A stretch of DNA of 44,737 nt from Cellulomonas sp. B6. Lineage in GTDB: Bacteria > Actinomycetota > Actinomycetes > Actinomycetales > Cellulomonadaceae. Positions 31,693 through 40,216 of this stretch are shown here, piece after piece; positions within the stretch are counted from its first letter, which is position 1, and every line of letters begins with the position of its first letter. The stretch covers positions 1 to 44,737 of the forward strand of contig NZ_LNTD01000164.1 of assembly GCF_001462455.1 (NCBI RefSeq), in the 5' to 3' direction. The position numbers and the translations under genes are program-made. The notes beneath the pieces are model-generated. The model ran no database searches and was not told the DNA's origin. It worked only from the letters and a program-made list of their open reading frames with translations.

Positions 31693-32665
31693 GCGCGCGA
31701 GCGACCGCCTCGTGCGGATGCTGGGGATCGTGGCCTACCTCGAGCGGCACGACGCGGTGCCGGTCGAGCAGCTCGCCGCGCAGTTCGGCGTGGCGCCCGA
31801 GCAGGTGATGGCCGACGTCGACACGCTGTGGGTGACGGGCACGCCCGGGTACCTGCCCGACGACCTCATCGACTTCGACGCCGCGTCGTACGAGCAGGGC
31901 GTGGTGCGGCTGACCGAGTCGCGCGGCATGACGCGTCCGCTGCGGCTGGGCCCGCGCGAGGGCGTGGCGCTCCTCGCGGCGCTGCGCTCGCTCGCGGCCC
32001 TGCGTCCCGCGCTCGACGCCGACCGCGCGGCCGCGCTGGACTCGGTGCTCGCGAAGGTGCAGGCCGCCACCGGTGACGCCGCGGCCGCCGTCCCGGTCGA
32101 GGTCGAGCTGCAGGTCGGCGCGGCACCGGCGGTCGCGGCCGCGATCGGCACGGCGCTGGCCGAGCGACGCCGCCTGCGGCTGCGGTACGTCGACGCGTCC
32201 GACGTCCTCACCGAGCGCGACGTGGACCCCGTGCGCCTCGTGAGCGAGGACGAGCGCTCGTACCTGCTCGCGTGGTCGCTCGCGGCCGACGCCGAGCGGC
32301 GCTTCCGGCTCGACCGGGTCGTCGAGGCCACCGTGCTGCCCGACGCGGCGCAGCCCCACGACGTCACGGCCGACGCCGACGTGTTCCAGCCCGACGCGTC
32401 GGGCGAGCTCGTGACGGTGCGGCTGGCCGGGCGCGCGCGCTGGGTCGCGGAGTCCGTGCCCGTGGAGCGCACGCACGAGCGCGGTGACGGCTCGTTCGAC
32501 GTCGAGCTGCGCGTCGTGCAGCCGGCCTGGTTGCGGCACCTGCTGCTGCAGGTCGCCGACGACGTGCTCGACGTCCGGCCCGAGCGGGTCGCCCGGGACA
32601 CCGCGGCGGCCGCACGCGCGGCGCTGGACGCGTACACGCCGCTGCTGGACGCGGAGGAGGGCTGA
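31685..32665 (+). CDS. pafC: PafC, WYL-domain DNA-damage response activator subunit
   Basis: Partner of PafB. The 326-residue product has the same HTH-WYL-WCX order: RLVRMLGIVAYLERHDAVPVEQLAAQFGV with VMADVDTLWVTG at the N-terminus, a WYL domain with RLRLRYVDASD and SYLLAWSLAADAERRFRLDRV (about 180-220), and a C-terminal WCX domain. In mycobacteria the WYL domain is thought to sense a nucleic-acid signal of damage. The GTG start overlaps pafB by 8 bases, which implies coupled translation. A small membrane protein gene follows after one base. Confidence 0.93.
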   Translation: MPERASDRLVRMLGIVAYLERHDAVPVEQLAAQFGVAPEQVMADVDTLWVTGTPGYLPDDLIDFDAASYEQGVVRLTESRGMTRPLRLGPREGVALLAALRSLAALRPALDADRAAALDSVLAKVQAATGDAAAAVPVEVELQVGAAPAVAAAIGTALAERRRLRLRYVDASDVLTERDVDPVRLVSEDERSYLLAWSLAADAERRFRLDRVVEATVLPDAAQPHDVTADADVFQPDASGELVTVRLAGRARWVAESVPVERTHERGDGSFDVELRVVQPAWLRHLLLQVADDVLDVRPERVARDTAAAARAALDAYTPLLDAEEG

Positions 32666-32666
32666 C

Positions 32667-32999
32667 GTGCTCTGGTTCACCGTGTGGACCCTGCTGGTCC
32701 TGGGCACGCTCGGCGGGGCGTTCCTGCTCGGCCGCCGGCTCTGGCGCTCGCTCGTGGGGCTCGGGGAGGAGCTGGCCCGCGCGGGCGAGGTCGCCGAGCA
32801 GGTGTCCGCGCACGCCGCCGAGCTCGAGGCGCGGGCGCGCGCCGCGCAGGGAGAGGCGCGTCCGGCGCTCGGTGCGGACCTGGACGAGCTCGGGGCGCGC
32901 GTCGAGGAGCTGCGCGCGCTGCGGCGGGTTCGGCGCGCGCGGCGGCGCACGCGTCACCGCGAGACGGTGGCGGACGCGTCGCGCCGCTGGTTCGGCTGA
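32667..32999 (+). CDS. Small single-pass membrane protein with coiled coil
   Basis: No family was recognised. The 110-residue product starts with one membrane helix (LWFTVWTLLVLGTLGGAFLL, residues 2-21), then a charged coiled-coil-like region (about 30-85) rich in Glu, Ala and Leu heptads, and a strongly basic tail ending in DASRRWFG. It begins one base after pafC and ends 121 bases before tatA, which has its own promoter, so it is probably transcribed with pafBC. A link to damage response or to Tat secretion is only positional. Confidence 0.75.
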   Translation: MLWFTVWTLLVLGTLGGAFLLGRRLWRSLVGLGEELARAGEVAEQVSAHAAELEARARAAQGEARPALGADLDELGARVEELRALRRVRRARRRTRHRETVADASRRWFG

Positions 33000-33048
33000 G
33001 CCGCCGGCGGCCGGCGCCACGGATTCCGGCGCAACGGGGCGAAGCGCT

Positions 33049-33076
33049 TCGACAGCGGGGGTCCACCACGTAGACT
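33049..33076 (+). promoter_or_regulatory. Promoter of tatA-tatC
   Basis: TCGACA (33049-33054) and TAGACT (33071-33076) are separated by 16 bases. Transcription would begin near 33083, giving a 37-base leader with GAGGGA (33103-33108) before the tatA ATG. Confidence 0.6.
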
Positions 33077-33119
33077 CACCCGGTCAGCACCGCCACCCAT
33101 CCGAGGGAACGGACTCGTC

Positions 33120-33410
33120 ATGAGGCTCACCCCGACGCACGCCGTCATCCTGCTCGTCGTCGTCCTGCTGCTGTTCGGCGCGAACCGACTGCCGGGTGTG
33201 GCCCGGAGCATGGGGCAGTCGCTGAAGATCTTCAAGAAGGAGATGCAGGACCTCACCGGCGACGGGACGTCGACGTCCGCACCCGCCGAGCCCGGCGCCG
33301 CGCGGCCCGCGAGCACGAGCACCGCACCCGACCCCGTCGCGAGCACCGCGCCGGACGGCTCCGAGGTCCCTCCGCCGCCGCCCGCACCGCCCGCCGCGCC
33401 GCGCTCCTGA
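33120..33410 (+). CDS. tatA: Twin-arginine translocase subunit TatA
   Basis: TatA oligomerises to open the pathway for folded proteins crossing the membrane. The 96-residue product has a short N-terminus, one membrane helix (AVILLVVVLLLFG, about 8-20), the hinge FGANRLPGVARSMGQSLKIFKKEM forming the amphipathic helix, and a Ser/Thr/Pro-rich disordered tail ending in a proline run. Length and motifs are typical of actinobacterial TatA. tatC follows after 7 bases. No tatB is in the cluster. Confidence 0.95.
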   Translation: MRLTPTHAVILLVVVLLLFGANRLPGVARSMGQSLKIFKKEMQDLTGDGTSTSAPAEPGAARPASTSTAPDPVASTAPDGSEVPPPPPAPPAAPRS

Positions 33411-33417
33411 ACCGACC

Positions 33418-34272
33418 GTGACCCGCAAGCCCGCCGCCGACGGCGGCCGGATGCCGCTGCGCGCGCACCTGCGGGAGCTGCGCCGGCGTCTCACGCTGGC
33501 CGCCGTCGGGCTCGTGGTCGGCACCGTCGCCGGCTGGTTCTTCTACGAGCCCGTCTTCCACCTGCTGCAGCAGCCGATCCTCGACGTCGCCGCACGCCGC
33601 GGCGGCACCGTGTCCCTGAACTTCCAGGGCGTCGCCACACCGTTCGACGTGCAGATCAAGGTCTCCCTGTTCCTCGGGGTGCTCGTCACCAGCCCGTGGT
33701 GGATGTACCAGCTGTGGGCGTTCATCACCCCCGGCCTGACGCGCCGCGAGCGGGGCTACGCGGTGGGTTTCATCACCGCGGGCGTGCCGCTGTTCCTCGC
33801 CGGGGCCGGGCTCGCGTTCTGGGCCCTGCCCAACGCCGTACGGCTGCTCACCGACTTCGCCCCGGCCGACACCACCAACTGGGTCGACGCGCAGCTGTAC
33901 CTCAGCTTCGTCATGCGCGTGGTCCTCGCGTTCGGCATCGGGTTCCTGCTCCCGGTCGTGATGGTCGCCCTGAACTTCGCGGGCCTGGTGCGGGCGCGCG
34001 CGTGGCTGGCGGGCTGGCGGTGGGCGGTCGTCATCGCGTTCACGTTCGCGGCCGTCGCGACGCCCACGCCCGACGCGATCACGATGCTCGTCGTGGCCAT
34101 CCCGATCTGCATCCTGTTCTTCCTGGCGATCGGGATCTGCCACCTGCACGACCGCCGCCTGGACCGGCGCCTCGTCGCCCAGGGGCTGCCCCGGCTCGAC
34201 GGCACCACGCCCGAGGACGACGTGGTGCGCCCCCGTCGCGGGGCCGGGGGCTCCGCGGCCGGCGCTGCGTGA
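33418..34272 (+). CDS. tatC: Twin-arginine translocase subunit TatC
   Basis: TatC is the membrane receptor that recognises twin-arginine signal peptides. The 284-residue product has six membrane helices and the N-terminal cytoplasmic motif MPLRAHLRELRRRL, then FQGVATPFDVQIKVSLFLG, PWWMYQLWAFITPGLTRRERGY and ATPTPDAITM, all at conserved family positions. A charged and Gly/Ala-rich C-terminal tail of about 35 residues is less conserved. The GTG lies 7 bases after tatA. The stop overlaps the lipid kinase GTG by 4 bases. Confidence 0.97.
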   Translation: MTRKPAADGGRMPLRAHLRELRRRLTLAAVGLVVGTVAGWFFYEPVFHLLQQPILDVAARRGGTVSLNFQGVATPFDVQIKVSLFLGVLVTSPWWMYQLWAFITPGLTRRERGYAVGFITAGVPLFLAGAGLAFWALPNAVRLLTDFAPADTTNWVDAQLYLSFVMRVVLAFGIGFLLPVVMVALNFAGLVRARAWLAGWRWAVVIAFTFAAVATPTPDAITMLVVAIPICILFFLAIGICHLHDRRLDRRLVAQGLPRLDGTTPEDDVVRPRRGAGGSAAGAA

Positions 34273-35183
34273 GCCGCCTCGGGCTCGTCGTCAACCCGGT
34301 GGCCGGGCGCGGACGCGGCGGGATCGTCGGCGCACGGGCGCACCGTCTGCTGACGCGCGCGGGCCACGACGTGCACGACCTGTCCGCGCCGGACCTCGCG
34401 CGCGCGACGGCCCGCGCACGGCAGGCGGTGACCGCCGGGCTCGACGCCCTGGTCGTCGTCGGCGGGGACGGCATGGTGCACCTCGGCGCGAACCTCGTCG
34501 CGGGGACGGCGGTGCCGCTGGGCGTGGTCGCGGTCGGCACCGGCAACGACGTGGCCCGGGCCCTGGGCCTGCCCCGGGGCGACGCCGACCGCGCCGTCGC
34601 CGTCGTCGACCACGCCCTGCGGGCGGGCCCCCGGCGCGTCGACGCGGTCCGGGTCGTCCGGGGCGCGGGCACAGGCCCCGAGTGGTACGTCGGCGTGCTG
34701 TCCTGCGGCATCGACGCCGCCGTCAACGCACGTGCGAACGCGCTGCGCTGGCCGCACGGCCACGCCCGGTACGTCCGAGCGCTCGTGCCCGAGCTCGCGT
34801 CGCTACGGCCCTACGGCTACCGCGTGCGCGTCGACGGCACCACCTGGGACTCAGCCGGCACGCTCGTGGCGGTCGCCAGCACGCCGTGGTTCGGGGGCGG
34901 GCTGCGCGTGGCACCCGACGCGGCGCCCGACGACGGGCTGCTGCACGTCCTGCTCGCCGGCCCACTGACCCGTCGGGGTGTCGTCGGGCTGTTCCCCCGG
35001 CTGTACCGCGGCACCCACGTGCACGACCCGCGCGTCCGGGTGCTGCGCGGGACCCACGTGACCGTCGAGCACGCGCCCGCGCTCGGCCCGCCGCCGCCCG
35101 ACGCGTTCGCCGACGGGGAGCGGCTGGGCCCGCTGCCGCTGGACGTCGAGATCGTGCCCGGCGCGCTGCGCGTCCTCGGCTAG
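34269..35183 (+). CDS. Diacylglycerol/lipid kinase family protein
   Basis: Predicted to phosphorylate a lipid such as diacylglycerol at the inner face of the membrane, feeding phospholipid turnover. The 304-residue product has the DAGK catalytic domain, with LVVNPVAGRGRGG (4-16), the nucleotide motif VVVGGDGMVHLGANLVAG and AVGTGNDVARALGLP, and a C-terminal sandwich domain with STPWFGGGLRVAPDA and FADGERLGPLPLDVEIVPGALRVL. The GTG overlaps the tatC stop by 4 bases. Placement between tatC and helY is common in actinobacteria. Sphingoid-type or other lipid substrates cannot be excluded. Confidence 0.92.
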   Translation: MSRLGLVVNPVAGRGRGGIVGARAHRLLTRAGHDVHDLSAPDLARATARARQAVTAGLDALVVVGGDGMVHLGANLVAGTAVPLGVVAVGTGNDVARALGLPRGDADRAVAVVDHALRAGPRRVDAVRVVRGAGTGPEWYVGVLSCGIDAAVNARANALRWPHGHARYVRALVPELASLRPYGYRVRVDGTTWDSAGTLVAVASTPWFGGGLRVAPDAAPDDGLLHVLLAGPLTRRGVVGLFPRLYRGTHVHDPRVRVLRGTHVTVEHAPALGPPPPDAFADGERLGPLPLDVEIVPGALRVLG

Positions 35184-35202
35184 CGTCGTGCCGCGGCGTG
35201 CC

Positions 35203-35208
35203 TAGGGT
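35203..35208 (+). promoter_or_regulatory. Leaderless-type -10 for helY
   Basis: TAGGGT, then GGGCGC, then the GTG at 35215. The spacing is 6 bases. Confidence 0.6.
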
Positions 35209-35214
35209 GGGCGC

Positions 35215-38097
35215 GTGCCCTCCCGTCGTCACCGCCACCGCACCGCGTCGAGCACCGCACCCTCCGACGGGTCGACGCGACCCGCCCGGCCCGCCGACGC
35301 CGAGCCGTCGCCCGCCGAGCGGTACGCCGCCGCGCGGCGCCGTGCCGGGGCCGACCGCGGCGAGCTCGCGACCTTCCGCGAGCGGCACGACTTCCCGCTC
35401 GACGACTTCCAGCTCGAGGCCTGCGCCGCGCTCGAACGGGGCAGCGGCGTCCTGGTCGCGGCACCCACGGGCGCGGGCAAGACGGTCGTGGGGGAGTTCG
35501 CCGTCCACCTCGCGCTCGCCGCGGGGCGCAAGGCGTTCTACACGACGCCCATCAAGGCGCTGTCGAACCAGAAGTACGCCGACCTGGCGCGCGTGCACGG
35601 TGCCGACCGCGTCGGCCTGCTCACGGGCGACACCAACGTCAACGGCGACGCCGACGTCGTCGTCATGACCACCGAGGTGCTGCGCAACATGCTGTACGCC
35701 GGCTCACCGGCGCTCACGGGGCTCGGGTACGTCGTCATGGACGAGGTGCACTACCTCGCCGACCGGTTCCGGGGCCCGGTGTGGGAAGAGGTGATCATCC
35801 ACCTGCCCGACGACGTGCAGCTCGTGTCGCTGTCCGCGACGGTGTCGAACGCCGAGGAGTTCGGCGACTGGCTCGCGACCGTTCGCGGCGACACGACCGT
35901 CGTCGTCAGCGAGCACCGGCCGGTGCCGCTCGGGCAGCACGTCATGGTCGGCGACCAGCTCCTCGACCTGTACGCCGGGCACGTGGACCCGACCGACCCG
36001 GGCGTCGACCCGCCCATCAACCCCGACCTCGCGCATCTGCTGCGCCGCCAGCCGCCCGACGGGCCGCCGCGCCGGGGCCCGGGCGACCGCGGCGGACGCG
36101 GCCGGGGCGGCGGCCACCGCGGGCCCGGGGGCGTGCGCCCCGCGCCACGGTTCGTCGTGGTCGACGAGCTCGCGCAGGCCGACCTGCTGCCCGCGATCGT
36201 GTTCATCTTCTCGCGCGCCGGGTGCCAGGCGGCCGTCGAGCAGTGCCTGCGGGCGGGCGTGCGGCTCACGAACCCCCGCGAGCAGGCCGAGATCCGTCGC
36301 GTCGTCGAGGAGCGGTGCGCCGCGATCCCGCCCGAGGACCTCGCGGTGCTGGGGTACGACCAGTTCGTCGAGTCCGCCGTCCGGGGCGTCGCCGCGCACC
36401 ACGCCGGGATGCTGCCGCTGTTCAAGGAGACGGTCGAGGACCTGTTCTCGCGCGGGTGGGTCAAGGTCGTGTTCGCCACGGAGACGCTCGCGCTCGGCAT
36501 CAACATGCCCGCGCGGTCCGTCGTGCTCGAGAAGCTCGTGAAGTGGGACGGCAGCGGCCACGTCGACGTCACACCGGGGGAGTACACGCAGCTCACCGGC
36601 CGGGCCGGCCGCCGTGGCATCGACACCGAGGGCCACGCGGTGGTCGTCGCGCACCCCGGCCTCGACCCCGTGCAGCTCGCGGGGCTCGCGTCGCGCCGGC
36701 TGTACCCGCTGCGCTCGTCGTTCCGCCCGACCTACAACATGTCCGTCAACCTCGTCGCGCAGGTCGGTCGCGACCGGGCGCGCGAGGTCCTGGAGACGTC
36801 GTTCGCGCAGTTCCAGGCCGACCGCGGCGTGGTGGGGCTGGCGCGGCAGGCGCAGAGCCACGCCGAGGCGCTCGAGGGCTACGCCGAGGCCATGACCTGC
36901 CACCTGGGCGACTTCGCCGAGTACATGGCGCTGCGCCGGGCCATCACGGACCGCGAGCGCGGCGCCGCCAAGGAGGCCGCCGCGTCGCGCCGAGCGGACG
37001 TCGCCCGCACGCTCGACGGGCTCCGGGTCGGGGACGTCGTCGAGATCCCCGTCGGCCGGCGCGCCCAGCACGCCGTGGTCGTCGATCCTGGCGGCCCGGG
37101 CGGGTTCGACGGTCCGCGACCGACGGTGCTCACGGTCGACCGCCAGGTGCGGCGGCTCACGGTCGCCGACGTGGGCACGGGGCTGCGCACGATCGGGCGG
37201 CTCAAGGTGCCCGGCGGCTTCCAGGTGCGGGTGCCCGCGGCACGACGGGACCTCGCGGCGCGGCTGCGCACGCGGCTCGACGACCTCGAGCTCACGCCGG
37301 CGGGCCGTCCCGGCGGACGCCGCGCGCAGGCGCGGTCCGCCGCGTCCGAGGACGCCGCGCTCGAGGCCCTGCGCCGCGACCTGCGGGCCCACCCGTGCCA
37401 CCGCTGCCCCGAGCGCGAGGACCACGCGCGGTGGGCCGAGCGCTGGGAGCGGCTGCGGGACCAGCACGCGACGCTCGTGCAGCGCATCTCGGGCCGGACC
37501 GGATCGATCGCCGCGGTGTTCGACCGCACGTGCGACGTGCTGCGGACGCTGGGCTACCTCGACCACGACGCCGACGGCACGCTCGTGGTGACGCCCGACG
37601 GCCGGTGGCTGCGTCGGCTGTACGCCGAGAACGACCTCGTGCTCGCGGAGTGCCTGCGCCGCGGCGTGTGGGACGAGCTCGACGTCCCGGGGCTCGCCGC
37701 CGCCGTCTCGACGCTCGTGTACCGGTCGCGTCGCGACGACGACGCGGACGCCCGCGTGCCCGGCGGGCCCGACGGACGGCTGGGACGTGCGCTCGACGCG
37801 GCCGTGCGCGCGTGGTCGCAGCTCGAGGACCTCGAGCACGCGGCCCGGCTGGAGACGATCCAGCCGCTCGACCTCGGGCTCGTCGAGGCCATCCACCGCT
37901 GGGCCGCCGGCCGCAGCCTGGACGCGGTGCTGCGCGGGTCCGACCTCGCCGCGGGCGACTTCGTGCGGTGGTGCAAGCAGGTGATCGACGTGCTCGACCA
38001 GGTCGCGGGCGCGGCACCCACGGCACGGCTGAGGACGACGGCCGAGCGGGCGGTCGTCGCGCTGCGCCGCGGTGTCGTCGCGTACTCGGCGGTCTGA
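35215..38097 (+). CDS. helY: HelY, Ski2-family DEAD/DEAH-box helicase
   Basis: A superfamily 2 RNA helicase related to Ski2/Mtr4. The 960-residue product has motif I APTGAGKT (about 82-90), Ia TPIKALSNQKY, motif II DEVH (176-179), motif III LSATVSN, and the second RecA domain with FIFSRAGCQ, INMPARSVV and QLTGRAGRRGID. The C-terminal region has an insert and a DSHCT domain. An Arg/Gly/Pro-rich insertion at about 283-312 separates the two RecA domains. A cysteine pair lies in HPCHRCPERE (about 725). About 35 disordered residues precede the core. The GTG follows TAGGGT-N6. Confidence 0.95.
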   Translation: MPSRRHRHRTASSTAPSDGSTRPARPADAEPSPAERYAAARRRAGADRGELATFRERHDFPLDDFQLEACAALERGSGVLVAAPTGAGKTVVGEFAVHLALAAGRKAFYTTPIKALSNQKYADLARVHGADRVGLLTGDTNVNGDADVVVMTTEVLRNMLYAGSPALTGLGYVVMDEVHYLADRFRGPVWEEVIIHLPDDVQLVSLSATVSNAEEFGDWLATVRGDTTVVVSEHRPVPLGQHVMVGDQLLDLYAGHVDPTDPGVDPPINPDLAHLLRRQPPDGPPRRGPGDRGGRGRGGGHRGPGGVRPAPRFVVVDELAQADLLPAIVFIFSRAGCQAAVEQCLRAGVRLTNPREQAEIRRVVEERCAAIPPEDLAVLGYDQFVESAVRGVAAHHAGMLPLFKETVEDLFSRGWVKVVFATETLALGINMPARSVVLEKLVKWDGSGHVDVTPGEYTQLTGRAGRRGIDTEGHAVVVAHPGLDPVQLAGLASRRLYPLRSSFRPTYNMSVNLVAQVGRDRAREVLETSFAQFQADRGVVGLARQAQSHAEALEGYAEAMTCHLGDFAEYMALRRAITDRERGAAKEAAASRRADVARTLDGLRVGDVVEIPVGRRAQHAVVVDPGGPGGFDGPRPTVLTVDRQVRRLTVADVGTGLRTIGRLKVPGGFQVRVPAARRDLAARLRTRLDDLELTPAGRPGGRRAQARSAASEDAALEALRRDLRAHPCHRCPEREDHARWAERWERLRDQHATLVQRISGRTGSIAAVFDRTCDVLRTLGYLDHDADGTLVVTPDGRWLRRLYAENDLVLAECLRRGVWDELDVPGLAAAVSTLVYRSRRDDDADARVPGGPDGRLGRALDAAVRAWSQLEDLEHAARLETIQPLDLGLVEAIHRWAAGRSLDAVLRGSDLAAGDFVRWCKQVIDVLDQVAGAAPTARLRTTAERAVVALRRGVVAYSAV

Positions 38098-38189
38098 GCG
38101 GTCACCTCGTGGCGACCGGCAGTGCCGCTGAGGCGCAGGTCACGGCGCCCGGGGACCGGTCTCGGGCCGCGCCCTGGGGCATCCGGCCC

Positions 38190-38195
38190 TATCGT
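38190..38195 (+). promoter_or_regulatory. Near-leaderless -10 for the amidohydrolase gene
   Basis: TATCGT, then 8 bases, then the GTG at 38204. It supports that GTG over the in-frame TTG at 38195. Confidence 0.5.
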
Positions 38196-38203
38196 TGCCG
38201 GAT

Positions 38204-39835
38204 GTGAGCTCGACCCTGTACCGGCACGGAGTGGTGCACTCTCCCGCCGACCCGTTCGCCGAGGCCCTGCTCGTCGAGGACGGCACCGTGGCCTGGATGG
38301 GCTCGGACGACACCGCGGACGGGCTGGTGGCCGGCGTCGACGAGGTCGTCGAGCTCGAGGGCGCCCTCGTCGCCCCCGCGTTCGTCGACGCGCACGTCCA
38401 CCTCCTGGAGACGGCGCTCGCGTCGGCCGGGCTCGACCTGCGCGCCGAGGCCGGCGTGGCGGGGGTCGGTGACGTGCTCGACGCCGTCGCGCGCGTCGCG
38501 GCCGAGCGGGCGGCGGGCGACCGTCGCCCCGTGCGCGGGACCGGCTGGGACGAGGGCGCGTGGCCCGAGGGCCGACCGCCCACGCTGGCCGAGCTCGACG
38601 CGGCGGGCCAGGGGCTCCCGGTGTACCTCGCACGCGTCGACGTGCACTCGGCGGTCGTGTCGAGCGCGCTGGCGGACCTCGCGGGCCTCCGCGCGCTGCC
38701 GGGGTGGTCCGACGACGGCCGGGTCGAGGGTGCGGCGCACCACGCGGCGCGCGACGTCGCCCTCGCGGTCGCGGACGACGAGCGCGAGGGTCTGTACCGC
38801 GCGGCGCTCGCGCAGGCGGCCACGGTCGGCATCGCGTCGGTCCACGAGCAGTCGGCGCCGCACGTCGACACCCGCGACGGGCTGCGCCAGCTGCTCGCGC
38901 TCACCGCCGACGCGGCCTGCGGCCTGCCGCTCGTCGTGGGGTACCGCGCGGAGGCGTGCGTGACCGCCGACGACGCGCGCGCCCTGCTCGCCGACGTCCC
39001 GGGGCTGACGGGCATCGGGGGAGACCTCAACGTCGACGGCTCGCTCGGCTCGCGGACCGCGGCGCTGCGGCACGCGTACGCGGACGCGCCCGGCGTCACG
39101 GGCACGCTGCACCTCACGGCCGAGCAGATCGCCAACCACGTCACCGCCGTGACGCGCGCAGGCTCGCACGCCGCGTTCCACGTCATCGGCGACCGTGCGC
39201 TCGACGAGCTCCTGCTCGGGATGCGGGCCGCCGCCGACGTCGAGGGGACCGCCGCGATCGCCGCGGCCGGGCACCGCGTCGAGCACGCCGAGATGGTCGA
39301 CGCGCACTCGCTCGCGCAGATCGTCCTGCTCGGGCTGCGGCTGTCGGTGCAGCCCGCGTTCGACGCCGCGTGGGGCGGACCCGACGGCATGTACGCGCAC
39401 CGGCTGGGCGCCGGACGCGCCGCCGCGCTGAACCCGTTCGCGGACCTCGCGGCCGCGGGCGTCCCGCTCGCGCTCGGCTCCGACACGCCCGTGACCCCGC
39501 TGGACCCGTGGGCGGGGGTGCGCGCCGCGGCGTCGCACCACGAGGAGCACCAGCGGATCTCGGTGCGTGCGGCGTTCCGTGCCGCGACGCGCGGCGGCTG
39601 GCGCCTCGCCGGCCTCGACCACACCGGTGCCGGCGAGCTGCGCGTGGGCGCGCCGGCGCACCTCGCGGTGTGGCGCGCGGAGCACCTCGTGGTGCAGGCG
39701 TCGCGGACGTCCGCGTGGAGCGCCGACGCACGCGCCGGGAGCCCCCTGCTTCCCGACCTGTCGCCCGACGCACCCGCCCCGCAGTGCCTGCGCACCGTGC
39801 GCGGGGGTGTCGTCCTGCACGACGCGCTGGACTGA
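38204..39835 (+). CDS. YtcJ-type metal-dependent amidohydrolase
   Basis: A 543-residue member of the amidohydrolase-3 (YtcJ-like) family. It has a small beta-sandwich at each end and a TIM barrel with the metal motif FVDAHVHLLET, a conserved FHVIGDRALDELL and HRVEHAEMVD pair supplying further histidines, and GSDTPVTPLDPWAG with the catalytic aspartate. All expected metal ligands are present, so it should be an active hydrolase. The substrate is unknown; relatives act on N-acyl or formamide bonds. It stands alone between helY and a 465-base gap, and no pathway partners lie nearby. Confidence 0.88.
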   Translation: MSSTLYRHGVVHSPADPFAEALLVEDGTVAWMGSDDTADGLVAGVDEVVELEGALVAPAFVDAHVHLLETALASAGLDLRAEAGVAGVGDVLDAVARVAAERAAGDRRPVRGTGWDEGAWPEGRPPTLAELDAAGQGLPVYLARVDVHSAVVSSALADLAGLRALPGWSDDGRVEGAAHHAARDVALAVADDEREGLYRAALAQAATVGIASVHEQSAPHVDTRDGLRQLLALTADAACGLPLVVGYRAEACVTADDARALLADVPGLTGIGGDLNVDGSLGSRTAALRHAYADAPGVTGTLHLTAEQIANHVTAVTRAGSHAAFHVIGDRALDELLLGMRAAADVEGTAAIAAAGHRVEHAEMVDAHSLAQIVLLGLRLSVQPAFDAAWGGPDGMYAHRLGAGRAAALNPFADLAAAGVPLALGSDTPVTPLDPWAGVRAAASHHEEHQRISVRAAFRAATRGGWRLAGLDHTGAGELRVGAPAHLAVWRAEHLVVQASRTSAWSADARAGSPLLPDLSPDAPAPQCLRTVRGGVVLHDALD

Positions 39836-39845
39836 GGCGGCACCC

Positions 39846-39905
39846 GGTCGACACCACGTCCGGGTGAACCGTGGCCGACGGTGCGCCGTCGGCCGGGTGT
39901 CGACC
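39846..39905 (+). terminator. Nested terminator-like hairpin after the amidohydrolase gene
   Basis: The inner stem GGCCGACGG (39873-39881) pairs perfectly with CCGTCGGCC (39886-39894) around a TGCG loop. An outer stem GGTCGACACC (39846-39855) pairs with GGTGTCGACC (39896-39905). Together they form a strong two-tier hairpin 10 bases after the stop codon. Confidence 0.65.
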
Positions 39906-39994
39906 CGGAGTCGATCGGGCGTCCGGAAGGCGCCGGTTCGCGACACGCGGGCGACACGCCGGGCCTCGTGATCGCGCTCCCGGCAATCCGGACG

Positions 39995-40023
39995 CCCTGA
40001 CCTGCGCCGATCTCCCTGACCTG
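39995..40023 (+). repeat. Two 10-bp direct repeats upstream of a strong promoter
   Basis: CCCTGACCTG occurs at 39995-40004 and again at 40014-40023, 19 bp apart. The second copy ends 13 bases before the TTGACA at 40037. The position (about -76 and -57 from the expected start) suits an activator or repressor. No regulator was identified. Confidence 0.5.
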
Positions 40024-40036
40024 GCCAGACGTCCCC

Positions 40037-40064
40037 TTGACAGTGGTGCCGAGGCGGGTAGTTT
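40037..40064 (+). promoter_or_regulatory. Near-consensus promoter in the gap upstream of lnt
   Basis: TTGACA (40037-40042) and TAGTTT (40059-40064) are 16 bases apart. This is the best sigma-70-type promoter in the window. Transcription would begin near 40071, 230 bases before lnt. No protein gene starts immediately downstream. Confidence 0.7.
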
Positions 40065-40133
40065 CGCGAGTGGCCCGCCGTCGCGGGCGCCGGGGGGACT
40101 CACGAGGCCTGCATCGGCGCCGCGCCGCATGAG

Positions 40134-40216
40134 CTCCGACCGGGCCCGCGCGTCCAACAGAGAACGGCAGGCTCCGCCTCGCCGGTACGAAGGGCGCGCG
40201 GGCCGGTCGGTCGGAG
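40134..40216 (+). ncRNA. Candidate structured RNA or lnt leader
   Basis: CTCCGACCG (40134-40142) pairs with CGGTCGGAG (40208-40216), then GGCCCGCGCG (40143-40152) pairs with CGCGCGGGCC (40195-40204) across a 3-base bulge. Inside, CGGCAGGC (40165-40172) pairs with GCCT-C-GCCG (40176-40184) with one bulged base. The unpaired flanks are TCCAACAGAGAA and GTACGAAGGG. It lies about 65 bases into the predicted transcript from the promoter at 40037. The DNA here uses codons unlike the neighbouring genes and has no ribosome binding site. It matches no RNA family I recognise. In DNA this GC-rich, chance pairing remains possible. Confidence 0.35.
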
